From Limimaricola sp027213785 (GTDB lineage: Bacteria > Pseudomonadota > Alphaproteobacteria > Rhodobacterales > Rhodobacteraceae): a stretch of 64,000 bases of DNA. The notes beneath the pieces are model-generated. The model saw nothing but the letters and a program-made list of their open reading frames with translations, did not search any database and was not told the origin of the DNA. Positions 42,467 to 50,318 of the stretch are shown here, piece after piece; the stretch's first letter is position 1, and every line of letters begins with the position of its first letter. The translations under genes and the position numbers were made by a program. The stretch is taken from positions 62,001-126,000 of the forward strand of contig NZ_CP193755.1 of assembly GCF_050847355.1 (NCBI RefSeq). Reading direction: 5' to 3'.

Positions 42467-44617
42467 TCAGCCCCCGGCCGGGGCCGGGGCGTGGGGCAGG
42501 GCGCGCGACGGGTCGCGATGCCGCTCGATCGAGGAGACGTGGCTTTCGGCCTCGAGCGCGGTCATCACCCGGTGCAGATGCTCGGCGTCGCGCAGATCGA
42601 CATCGACGAGGATGCGGTAGAAATCGGGCTTGCGGTCGAGGAAGGTCATGTCCGAGATGTTGGCCGACTGCTCGCCGATCAGCGTGCAGATCCGGCCCAG
42701 CACGCCGGCATCGTTGGTGATCGTCAGGTCGAGGCTCACGGTGTTGACGGCGCCATGGGTGCCGTCCTGCCAGCGCAGATCGACCCAGCGCTCGGGCTGT
42801 TCCTCGTAATGCGCCAGCGTCGGGCAGTCGATCGCGTGGATCACCACGCCCTGACCGCGAAAGGTGATGCCGACGATGCGTTCGCCCGGCACCGGCTGGC
42901 AACAGGGCGCGCGGCGAAAGCTCTGCCCGGCGGCGAGGCCCGCGACGGCGCGCTCCTGCGCGACCTCCTGGGTGTCGCCGCGCGCGGCCAGCTCGGGATA
43001 GAGCGCCTGCACCACCTCGCGGGTGGTGATGTCGGCCGAGCCCAACCGCGCCAGAAGCTCGGTGGCGCTCTCCAGCCCCATCGTCCGGGCAGCGGTCCGA
43101 AGCGCCTTGTCGGTGGCGCGGCGGCCCACGTTCTCGAAGGCCACGCGCACCAGCTCGGAACCAAGCTTCACGAAGCGCTCGCGGTCCTCTTCGCGCAAGG
43201 AGCGGCGGATCGCGGCCTTGGCGCGGCCGGTGACCGCGATCTCGATCCAACTGGCCTGCGGGCGCTGCCCGTCGGCGGTGATGATCTCGACCGACTGGCC
43301 GTTCTTCAGTCGGGTCCAGAGCGGCACGCGCAGCCCGTCGACCTTGGCGCCGACGCAGGCGCTGCCGATCCGGGTGTGGATCGCGAAGGCGAAGTCGATC
43401 GGCGTGGCGCCGCGCGGCAGCTTGATCACCTCGCCCTTGGGCGTGAAGCAGAACACCTGGTCCTGATACATCTCGAGCTTCACGGCCTCGAGAAAATCCT
43501 CGTCGTCATGCCCCGTCTCCAGCCGCTCGGTCAGCTGGGCGATCCAGCGCGCCGGGTCGACCGCGAAGCGGTTCTCGACCCGCAGGCCGTCGCGGTAGGA
43601 CCAATGCGCGGCGACCCCGGTCTCGGCGACCTCGTGCATCTCGCGGGTGCGGATCTGCACCTCGACCCGCTTGCCGTCGCGGCCCGAGACGGTGGTGTGG
43701 ATCGAGCGGTAGCCGTTGGATTTCGGCTGGCTGATGTAATCCTTGAACCGGCCCGGCACGGCGCGCCAGCGCTGGTGGATCACGCCGAGCACGCGGTAGG
43801 CGTCGGCCTCGTTGTCGGTGATGACGCGAAAGCCGTAGATGTCGGAAAGCCGCGAGAAGCCCTGATCCTTCTCCTGCATCTTGCGCCAGATCGAATAGGG
43901 CTTCTTCGCGCGACCGAACAGGTCGGCCTTGATGCCCGCCCGGTCGAGCTCGAGCCGCATGTCGGAGGTGATCCTCTCGACGACGTCGCCGGCCTCCTTC
44001 TGGAGCATAATGAAGCGGCGGATGATCGAGTTGCGCGCCTCGGGGTTGAGGACCTGGAACGAGAGGTCCTCGAGTTCCTCGCGCATCCACTGCATGCCCA
44101 TCCGGCCCGCCAGCGGCGCGTAGATCTCCATCGTCTCGCGCGCCTTCTGGGCCTGCTTCTCGGGCCGCATCGAGCGGATCGTGCGCATGTTGTGGAGCCG
44201 GTCGGCGAGCTTGACCAGCGTCACCCGCAGGTCGCGCGAGGTCGCCATGAACAGCTTGCGGAAGTTCTCGGCCTGCTTGGTGCGGGTCGAGGACAACTGC
44301 AGGTTGGTCAGCTTGGTGACGCCATCGACCAGTTCGGCGATCTCGCGGCCAAAGCGCTTGGAGACCTCCGAGAACGAGGCGCGCGTGTCCTCGATCGTGT
44401 CGTGCAGCAGCGCCGTGACGATGGTGGCATCGTCCATCTGCTGCTTGGCGAGGATCACCGCCACGGCGACCGGATGCATGAAATAAGGCTCGCCCGACTT
44501 GCGGAACTGCCCTTCATGCATCTCTTCGCCGAAGGCATAGGCGTCGCGGATCAACGCGTCGCGGGTGGCCGGGTTGTAACTGCGGACCAGAGCGATCAGC
44601 TCGTCTGCGGATGTCAT
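42467..44617 (-). CDS. rsh: Bifunctional (p)ppGpp synthetase/hydrolase (RelA/SpoT homolog)
   Basis: A 716-residue stringent-response enzyme that makes and degrades (p)ppGpp. Domains: HD hydrolase (about 25-180, HD72-73 in LLHDTIEDT), synthetase (about 235-345, GFRVITDNEADAYRVLGVIH and SIHTTVSGRDG), TGS (about 390-450, CFTPKGEVIKLPRGATPIDFAFAIHTRIG), a helical region and a C-terminal ACT domain (SLDLTITNDAGVLGRI). Both catalytic cores look complete, as expected for the single Rsh of alphaproteobacteria. It follows rpoZ by 37 bases, the conserved rpoZ-spoT order. Confidence 0.97.
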   Translation of the reverse strand: MTSADELIALVRSYNPATRDALIRDAYAFGEEMHEGQFRKSGEPYFMHPVAVAVILAKQQMDDATIVTALLHDTIEDTRASFSEVSKRFGREIAELVDGVTKLTNLQLSSTRTKQAENFRKLFMATSRDLRVTLVKLADRLHNMRTIRSMRPEKQAQKARETMEIYAPLAGRMGMQWMREELEDLSFQVLNPEARNSIIRRFIMLQKEAGDVVERITSDMRLELDRAGIKADLFGRAKKPYSIWRKMQEKDQGFSRLSDIYGFRVITDNEADAYRVLGVIHQRWRAVPGRFKDYISQPKSNGYRSIHTTVSGRDGKRVEVQIRTREMHEVAETGVAAHWSYRDGLRVENRFAVDPARWIAQLTERLETGHDDEDFLEAVKLEMYQDQVFCFTPKGEVIKLPRGATPIDFAFAIHTRIGSACVGAKVDGLRVPLWTRLKNGQSVEIITADGQRPQASWIEIAVTGRAKAAIRRSLREEDRERFVKLGSELVRVAFENVGRRATDKALRTAARTMGLESATELLARLGSADITTREVVQALYPELAARGDTQEVAQERAVAGLAAGQSFRRAPCCQPVPGERIVGITFRGQGVVIHAIDCPTLAHYEEQPERWVDLRWQDGTHGAVNTVSLDLTITNDAGVLGRICTLIGEQSANISDMTFLDRKPDFYRILVDVDLRDAEHLHRVMTALEAESHVSSIERHRDPSRALPHAPAPAGG

Positions 44618-44654
44618 CTGGGCGTCCTACCCCCCGGCCTGGTGCGGGCTGCGA

Positions 44655-45008
44655 TCAGCCCTCTTTCTGGACCTGCATCAGCTCGCGCAGCAGGCGCTCT
44701 TCGCTCATGTCGTCCTGCGCCGGCTTGTCGGCTTCCTGGCTCATCAGGAGCGACATCGAATCGGCTTCGGGCTCATCGACCTCGATCTGGGTCTGGTGCG
44801 CCTCGATCATCCGCTCGCGCAGATCGTCGGCCTGCTGGGTCTCGTCGGCGATCTCGCGCAGCGCCACGACGGGGTTCTTGTCGTTGTCGCGGGCGACCGT
44901 GAGCGGCGCGCCGGAGGTGATTTCGCGGGCGCGATGCGCGGCGAGCATCACCAGCTCGAACCGGTTCGGAACCTTGTCAACGCAATCTTCGACTGTCACG
45001 CGGGCCAT
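44655..45008 (-). CDS. rpoZ: RNA polymerase omega subunit
   Basis: A 117-residue RNA polymerase subunit that helps fold beta-prime. The conserved N-terminus MARVTVEDCVDKVPNRFELVMLAAHRAREI and NPVVALREIADE are present; the C-terminal 50 residues are an acidic extension found in alphaproteobacteria. ATG 45008 starts exactly at the family N-terminus. Omega also contributes to the ppGpp site, and its gene is next to rsh. A short inverted repeat near 45129-45144 precedes it. Confidence 0.95.
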   Translation of the reverse strand: MARVTVEDCVDKVPNRFELVMLAAHRAREITSGAPLTVARDNDKNPVVALREIADETQQADDLRERMIEAHQTQIEVDEPEADSMSLLMSQEADKPAQDDMSEERLLRELMQVQKEG

Positions 45009-45128
45009 CGGACGACTCCCATCTCGGGTTGGGCAAAGGGCGGCCGCACGCGGAATCGCGCGGCACGGCCTCGAAAGCGCACGCATACAGCGCCGGGCGG
45101 CGGAACACAAGGTGGGCCGGGGGTGGGA

Positions 45129-45144
45129 CGGGCCGGACGGCCCG
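45129..45144 (-). terminator. Short hairpin downstream of folK
   Basis: CGGGCC-GTCC-GGCCCG (read on the minus strand) is a 6-bp GC-only stem starting 3 bases after the folK stop. No T-tract follows, so it is only a weak terminator candidate between folK and rpoZ. Confidence 0.35.
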
Positions 45145-45146
45145 GT

Positions 45147-45740
45147 TCAGCCAAGCGGCTCCAGCCCCTCGCGCGCCCCGGGCGGCAGCGCATCGCGCAT
45201 CGCCACCACGTCGAATCCGGTGACGGGGTGGCGCCAGTCCGGCGCGACCTCCGACAGCGGCAGCAGGACGAAGCCGCGATCCTGCAACCTCGGATGCGGC
45301 AGGACCAACCGGTCGGGCGCCTCGCGGGCCTGACGATCGAGCGGCAGATCGCGCCAGAGCAACCAGCCGGCGAGGTCAGGGCAGAGCAGATCGCCCAGCG
45401 CCAGGAGGTCGAGATCGAGGCTGCGCGGTCCCCAGCGGGTGCGCCGTTCGCGGCCGAACTCGGCTTCGATCTCGTGCAGTGCCGCTAGCAGCGCCTCGGC
45501 GCCGAGCTCTGTCTCGATCGCCGTCGCCGCGTTGACGAAATCGGGGCCGCTGCCCGCCGGGAAAGCCGGGCTACGCCACAGGCGGCTGTGCCGCGCACCG
45601 GTGCCGAGCGCCTCGATCCGCGCCATGACGGCGCGCAGCGTCGCGTCGGGCGCGCCCGCGGGCGAGCCGGCATTGGCGCCCAGCGCGATCAGGGCCTGCC
45701 GTCCGCCGGGCGAGGTGTCGATATGTGTATCTTGCGCCAT
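45147..45740 (-). CDS. folK: 2-amino-4-hydroxy-6-hydroxymethyldihydropteridine pyrophosphokinase
   Basis: A 197-residue folate-pathway kinase that transfers pyrophosphate from ATP to the pterin. The family blocks are ALIALGANAGSPAG, SPAFPAGSGPDFVNAATAIETEL, ERRTRWGPRSLDLDLLALGD (substrate Asp pair) and LPHPRLQDRGFVLLPLSEVAPDW. ATG 45740 follows the usual pattern; a longer reading from a TTG at 45791 is less likely. It is divergent from the NYN gene at 45842, with an AT-rich promoter region between them. Confidence 0.94.
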   Translation of the reverse strand: MAQDTHIDTSPGGRQALIALGANAGSPAGAPDATLRAVMARIEALGTGARHSRLWRSPAFPAGSGPDFVNAATAIETELGAEALLAALHEIEAEFGRERRTRWGPRSLDLDLLALGDLLCPDLAGWLLWRDLPLDRQAREAPDRLVLPHPRLQDRGFVLLPLSEVAPDWRHPVTGFDVVAMRDALPPGAREGLEPLG

Positions 45741-45841
45741 TCGCTTGATTTTCCCAGACAAAGAGGGGCAGGAGTGCGGAAGGTCCGCCAAGAGATCGAT
45801 CCGGCAAGCTTCGGCGATATTTTATCAAGGAATTTTCCACA

Positions 45842-46402
45842 ATGTTTTATCGGGACGAGAGACTGGCCCTGTTCATCGACGGAGCCAATCTGCATGCCAC
45901 CGGCAAGGCGCTGGGATTCGATATCGACTACAAGCTGTTGCGGCAGGAGTTCCTGCGGCGGGGTCGATTGATCCGGGCCTACTACTATACCGCGCTGCTC
46001 GATGGCGATGAGTACTCACCGATCCGGCCGCTGGTCGACTGGCTGCAATACAATGGCTTCGCGATGCGCACCAAGCCCGCGCGGGAGTTCACCGACGCGC
46101 AGGGGCGGCGCAAGATCAAGGGCAACATGGACGTGGAGCTGACGGTCGATGCGCTCGACCTCGCGGATCGCATCGACCATGCGGTGCTGTTCTCCGGTGA
46201 CGGCGATTTCCGGGCACTGGCCGAGGCGTTGCAGCGGCGCGGCGTGCGGGTCTCGGTGGTGTCGTCGATCCGCTCCACCCCGCCGATGATCGCCGACGAG
46301 CTGCGCCGCCAGGCCGACAATTTCATCGAGCTCGAGGAGCTGCGCGAGGTGATCGGCCGGGCGCCACGCCAGAACGGTGCGGCGGCCGCGAACGAGGAAT
46401 GA
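45842..46402 (+). CDS. NYN-domain protein (LabA/DUF88-like)
   Basis: A 186-residue PIN-like ribonuclease-fold protein. The acidic catalytic-type residues are LALFIDGANLHATGKALG (Asp14), KGNMDVELTVDALDL and VLFSGDGDFRALAEALQRRG, then VRVSVVSSIRSTPPMIADELRRQADNFIELEELR. Proteins of this LabA/LimkB1-like family are common single-domain NYN nucleases whose RNA targets are unknown. Upstream (45741-45841) an AT-rich stretch with GATATTTTATC could be a promoter -10 region. Unlike the NYN protein at 28715 it lacks a LOTUS domain. Confidence 0.9.
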   Translation: MFYRDERLALFIDGANLHATGKALGFDIDYKLLRQEFLRRGRLIRAYYYTALLDGDEYSPIRPLVDWLQYNGFAMRTKPAREFTDAQGRRKIKGNMDVELTVDALDLADRIDHAVLFSGDGDFRALAEALQRRGVRVSVVSSIRSTPPMIADELRRQADNFIELEELREVIGRAPRQNGAAAANEE

Positions 46403-46508
46403 GCCGCCGCGCAGGCGTGCCGTCGGGATGGCCGCTGGACCTCGGGCGTCGGAACGCTTAGCTGTGCGGCATCGCAATCCACCGGCCAGCGCGCCCCGGA
46501 GGCCCCCG

Positions 46509-47468
46509 ATGCCCGAGACCACCCTGCCGCCCCTGACGCTCCATCTGGCCGCGCCGCGCGGCTTTTGCGCCGGCGTCGACCGCGCCATCAAGATCGTCGA
46601 GATGGCGCTCGAGAAATGGGGGACGCCGGTTTATGTGCGCCACGAGATCGTGCACAACCGCTTCGTGGTCGATGACCTGCGCGCCAAGGGGGCGGTCTTC
46701 GTGGAGGAGCTGGACGAGGCGCCCGACGACCGGCCGGTGATCTTCTCGGCGCATGGCGTAGCGAAATCGGTCCCGGCCGAGGCGGCGCGGCGCGAGATGA
46801 TCGCGGTCGACGCGACCTGCCCGCTGGTGACCAAGGTCCATAACGAGGCGGCGCGGCACGCGGCCGAGGGGCTGCAGATGATCATGATCGGTCATGCGGG
46901 CCACCCCGAGACCATCGGCACCATGGGCCAGCTTCCCGAGGGCGAGGTGCTGCTGGTCGAAACCGAGGCCGATGTCGCCACCGTCGCCGTGCGCGATCCC
47001 GAGCGACTCGCCTTCGTCACCCAGACCACCCTGTCTGTCGATGACACCGCCGGCATCGTCGCGGCGTTGAAGGCGCGCTTTCCGGCGATCAAGGGACCCG
47101 GAAAAGAGGACATCTGCTACGCCACCACCAACCGGCAGGAAGCGGTGAAGGCGATGGCGCCCCGGTGCGACGCGCTGCTCGTGGTGGGGGCGCCGAACTC
47201 ATCGAACTCCAAGCGGCTGGTCGAGGTCGCGGCCAAGGCGGGCTGCGGCTATGCGCAGCTTGTGCAGCGCGCCACCGAGATCGACTGGCGCGCGCTGGAC
47301 GGCATCCGTTCGCTCGGCCTCACGGCCGGGGCGAGCGCGCCCGAGGTGCTGGTGCAGGAGGTGATCGATGCCTTCCGCGCCCGCTTCGACGTCACCGTGA
47401 AGCTGGTCGAGACGGCGCAGGAAAACGTCGAATTCAAGGTGCCCCGCATCCTGCGCGAACCTGCGTGA
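46509..47468 (+). CDS. ispH: 4-hydroxy-3-methylbut-2-enyl diphosphate reductase
   Basis: A 319-residue iron-sulfur enzyme, the last step of the MEP isoprenoid pathway, giving IPP and DMAPP. Cluster cysteines are Cys20 (APRGFCAGVDRAI), Cys104 (VDATCPLVTKVH) and Cys203 (EDICYATTNRQ). The diphosphate-binding SSNSKR and SAHGV motifs are intact. ATG 46509 matches the N-terminus of relatives; an upstream in-frame stretch is not conserved. Its stop overlaps the DUF3429 start (GTGA), a coupling with no obvious functional reason. idi is 36 kb away. Confidence 0.97.
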   Translation: MPETTLPPLTLHLAAPRGFCAGVDRAIKIVEMALEKWGTPVYVRHEIVHNRFVVDDLRAKGAVFVEELDEAPDDRPVIFSAHGVAKSVPAEAARREMIAVDATCPLVTKVHNEAARHAAEGLQMIMIGHAGHPETIGTMGQLPEGEVLLVETEADVATVAVRDPERLAFVTQTTLSVDDTAGIVAALKARFPAIKGPGKEDICYATTNRQEAVKAMAPRCDALLVVGAPNSSNSKRLVEVAAKAGCGYAQLVQRATEIDWRALDGIRSLGLTAGASAPEVLVQEVIDAFRARFDVTVKLVETAQENVEFKVPRILREPA

Positions 47469-47899
47469 TCCCGCCCGCGGCCCTGCTCCTCGGGCTCGCG
47501 GGGGTGCTTCCCTTCGCTTGGGGGCTGCTGACGACGTGGTTTCCCGGCCTCGTGCCAGGCTGGCTGCCGCAGAGGCTGGTCGGACCCTACGTCCAAGTGT
47601 TTTATGGCAGCGTGATCCTGAGCTTCATGTCCGGCGTGCTGTGGGGCTTCGCGACCAAGATCAGCGGCCGCGCCGCTGCCATCGGTTACGGCGTCTCGAC
47701 CCTCCCCGCGCTCTGGGTCGCCTTCCTCGTCGGTGGCGGCTGGGAGCGGTCGAGCTTGGTGCTGATCGCCGGCTTTCTTGGCCTTCTGGCGCTCGATGCG
47801 GGCTTCCAGAAACATGGCCTCGCGCCGGGCTGGTGGCTGCGCTTGCGGCTGCTGCTCACCGGTCTCGTCGTGATCTGCCTGACACTGCCGCTGTTTTAA
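47465..47899 (+). CDS. DUF3429 family membrane protein
   Basis: A 144-residue integral membrane protein with four hydrophobic segments and the DUF3429 pattern GLAGVLPFAWGLL, YGSVILSFMSGVLWGFA, GYGVSTLPALWVAFLV and FLGLLALDAGFQKHGLAPGWWLRLRLLLTG. Function unknown. The start is GTG 47465 inside the ispH stop. It is convergent with Mn-catalase and separated from it by a large inverted repeat (47915-48018). Confidence 0.85.
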   Translation: MIPPAALLLGLAGVLPFAWGLLTTWFPGLVPGWLPQRLVGPYVQVFYGSVILSFMSGVLWGFATKISGRAAAIGYGVSTLPALWVAFLVGGGWERSSLVLIAGFLGLLALDAGFQKHGLAPGWWLRLRLLLTGLVVICLTLPLF

Positions 47900-47914
47900 G
47901 AGCACTCCTTGAGG

Positions 47915-48018
47915 TTCATCTTTCCCCAAATACGCAAATCCCCCGGCTGGCGGCGGGCACCACGTTCGGCACCTCGCGCACGGCTGGTGTCGAATCTGCG
48001 TATTTGAAGAAAGATGAA
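47915..48018. repeat. Large inverted repeat of the TGCGTATTT family between convergent genes
   Basis: TTCATCTTTC (47915-47924) pairs with GAAAGATGAA (48009-48018), and AAATACGCA (47928-47936) pairs with TGCGTATTT (47997-48005), with a 3-base mismatch between the two stems. The arms are head-to-head copies of the element type seen at 2593 and 20902. It can fold from either strand and sits exactly between the DUF3429 and Mn-catalase stops, so a bidirectional terminator role is likely. Confidence 0.75.
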
Positions 48019-48056
48019 AGGGAAGGGGCGCGCCCGGAAGCCCGCCCCTTCTGAAC

Positions 48057-48881
48057 TCATTGCTGGTCGGTCTGGGTGCCGGATTTCGGCTTGGACTTGC
48101 CGAGATCGGGTTTCTGGCCCAGCGGTTCGGGCTTGTCCTTCCTCGAAAAGGTGCCGCGCCCGTCGAGCGAGGGACCGGAGGTCCAGCGGCCCTCGGGGGT
48201 CGGCTCGTCGAGCGAGGTATTGAGGAAGTAGTAGCTGTGCTCGGTCGCCTCGTGCTCCTCGGGGGTCGAGTTCGGGATCGGCAACGCCTTTTCCCAGCCG
48301 CCCAGCTCCTCGATCACCGCCAGCCACTGCTGCTGGTGCATCGTGTCGCGGGCGATCAGGAAGGACAGCATGTCCTTCATGCCCGCGTCGTCGGTCATGT
48401 TGTAAAGCCGCGAAGCCAGCACCCGGCCGCCCGATTCGGCGGTGGCATTGGCCATCATGTCGGCGGCGAGGTTGCCGGTGGCGTAGACATGGCTCATGTC
48501 GAACGGCACGCCGTTCGCGTTCACCGGCATCGCCGAAAGGCCCGAGCTGAGGATGTGGCGCGGATTCATGCCGCCCAGGATCGCATGCACGACCGGGTCC
48601 TTCGCGGCCTCGTCCTGCACCTCGACCGGCGCGCCTTCGAGGTTGAGCGCCACGGCGTGGCCGAGAAACTCGATATGGCTCAGCTCCTCGGTCGCGGTCA
48701 TCATCAGCATGTCGCGGTACTTGCTGTCGCCGCGCGCGCCCATCGCCTGGAAGAAGTACTGCATGGCGACGCGGATCTCGCCCTCGACGCCGCCGATCGC
48801 CTGCTGGAGATATTTGGCGAAGGCCGGTGAGGGCTTGTCGACGCGCACCTGGTACTGAAGCTTGGAGGAGTGGTGGAACAT
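48057..48881 (-). CDS. Manganese catalase family protein
   Basis: A 274-residue non-heme catalase with a di-manganese ferritin-like bundle that splits H2O2. Metal ligands sit in QAIGGVEGEIRVAMQYFFQ (Glu), MMTATEELSHIEFLGHAVALNL (Glu...His) and a later SGGRVLASRLYNM / DTMHQQQWL set (Glu/His). The C-terminal 40 residues are basic and polar. ATG 48881 matches the usual MFHHSSKLQY N-terminus; an in-frame ATG at 48929 lies 16 codons upstream. Single copy, monocistronic by context, divergent from rnhA. Confidence 0.94.
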   Translation of the reverse strand: MFHHSSKLQYQVRVDKPSPAFAKYLQQAIGGVEGEIRVAMQYFFQAMGARGDSKYRDMLMMTATEELSHIEFLGHAVALNLEGAPVEVQDEAAKDPVVHAILGGMNPRHILSSGLSAMPVNANGVPFDMSHVYATGNLAADMMANATAESGGRVLASRLYNMTDDAGMKDMLSFLIARDTMHQQQWLAVIEELGGWEKALPIPNSTPEEHEATEHSYYFLNTSLDEPTPEGRWTSGPSLDGRGTFSRKDKPEPLGQKPDLGKSKPKSGTQTDQQ

Positions 48882-49017
48882 GGGAAGGGCTCCGCATTCG
48901 GTTAAGTCACCCCGATTGAACATCCTCACCCGGGAGGCGAGTTCCGCATGGTACGTTGCCGGACGGCGGAGCTTCGCTTAAAGGGAACGCCCCGACCCCC
49001 TGACCAAGGACGCCCCT

Positions 49018-49485
49018 ATGGCCAAGATCTTCGCCTTCACCGACGGCGCCTGCTCGGGCAATCCCGGCCCCGGCGGCTGGGGCGCGCTGCTGCAGGCCAA
49101 GGACGGTGACACCGTCACCAAGGAGCGCGAGCTCAAGGGCGGCGAGGCGATGACCACCAACAACCGCATGGAGCTGATGGCGGCGATCGCGGCGCTCGAG
49201 GCGCTGGGCAAGCCCTCCAAGCTTACCGTCGTGACCGACAGTGCCTATGTGAAGGGGGGCATCACCGAGTGGATGGCGGGATGGAAGCGCAAGGGCTGGC
49301 GGACCTCGACCGGCAAGCCGGTGAAGAACGAGGATCTGTGGCGCCGGCTCGACGAGGCGGCGGCGCGGCACGAGGTGACCTGGACCTGGGTCAAGGGCCA
49401 TGCCGGCCATCCCGAGAACGAGCGCGCCGACGAGCTGGCCCGCGCCGGCATGGCGCCGTTCAAGCCGGGTCGCGCCCGCGCGTGA
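49018..49485 (+). CDS. rnhA: Ribonuclease HI
   Basis: A 155-residue endonuclease cutting the RNA strand of RNA-DNA hybrids. The DEDD active site: Asp9 (FTDGACSGNPGPGGWG), Glu in TTNNRMELMAAIAAL, Asp in VVTDSAYVKGGI, and Asp in HPENERADELARAGM. Length and motifs match the E. coli enzyme. It starts at ATG 49018 with a 136-base promoter region shared with the divergent Mn-catalase gene, and is followed at 7 bases by recO, a likely two-gene operon. Confidence 0.97.
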   Translation: MAKIFAFTDGACSGNPGPGGWGALLQAKDGDTVTKERELKGGEAMTTNNRMELMAAIAALEALGKPSKLTVVTDSAYVKGGITEWMAGWKRKGWRTSTGKPVKNEDLWRRLDEAAARHEVTWTWVKGHAGHPENERADELARAGMAPFKPGRARA

Positions 49486-49492
49486 TCCGCGC

Positions 49493-50221
49493 ATGATCGA
49501 GTGGCGCGAAGAGGGCGCGCTCCTGCGGGTGCGCCGCCATGGCGAGGGCTCGGCCATCGTCGAGGTGTTCACCCGCGGCCACGGGCTGCATGCGGGCGTG
49601 GTTCGCGGCGGCGGCTCGCGCCGCATCGCGCCGCTGCTGCAACCCGGCTCGCAGCTCGATCTCACCTGGAAGGCGCGACTGGGCGAGCATCTGGGCAATT
49701 TCACCTTCGAGCCTCTGCGCTCTCGCGCCGCGCAGGTGATGGAGGACCGGCTGGCGCTGGCCGGCCTCAACGCGGTCGCGGCGCTGCTGGTCAGCGTGCT
49801 GCCCGAGCGCGACCCGCACCCGCCGCTCTACGACCGGACCATGGCGCTTCTGGATCTGCTAGGCGAGAGTGAGCTCTGGCCGCTGGCCTACCTGCATTGG
49901 GAAATGGCGCTCTTGGAGGAGATGGGCTTCGCGCTCGACCTCACGCGCTGCGCGGTCACCGGCGAGACCGAGGGGCTGGAGCTGGTCAGCCCGAAATCGG
50001 GCCGCGCGGTAAGCCGGGCGGGGGCGGGGGCCTGGGCCGCGAAGCTGCTGCCGCTGCCGCCGGTGCTGCGCGGCGAGGGCGAGGCCGGGCCGCAGGACAT
50101 CGTCGCGGCGCTGGGCACCACCGGCTGGTTCATCGAGCACCGGCTGCTGCCGGGATCTGGCGACCGGCCGCTGCCCCCGGCGCGTGGCCGGCTGATCGAG
50201 GCGATCGCGCGAAGCGGATGA
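49493..50221 (+). CDS. recO: DNA repair protein RecO
   Basis: A 242-residue recombination mediator that helps load RecA at gaps together with RecR. The N-terminal OB-fold reads WREEGALLRVRRHGEGSAIVEVFTRGHGLHAGVVRGG. The helical C-terminal part holds LGESELWPLAYLHWEMALLEEMGFALDLTRCAVTGETEGLELVSPKSGRAV, with only one of the zinc-type cysteines, as in alphaproteobacteria. ATG 49493 follows rnhA by 7 bases. In many relatives recO lies directly after era; here it is about 13 kb from era. Confidence 0.92.
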   Translation: MIEWREEGALLRVRRHGEGSAIVEVFTRGHGLHAGVVRGGGSRRIAPLLQPGSQLDLTWKARLGEHLGNFTFEPLRSRAAQVMEDRLALAGLNAVAALLVSVLPERDPHPPLYDRTMALLDLLGESELWPLAYLHWEMALLEEMGFALDLTRCAVTGETEGLELVSPKSGRAVSRAGAGAWAAKLLPLPPVLRGEGEAGPQDIVAALGTTGWFIEHRLLPGSGDRPLPPARGRLIEAIARSG

Positions 50222-50318
50222 CGGCGCGGTTCCGCCGCCCCGTGCGTTTGGCCCCGATACGACATCGCGATGTCGCGTCCGGCACAGCCGGGGCGGGAGC
50301 GGCGGGCGCAAGGAGGAA

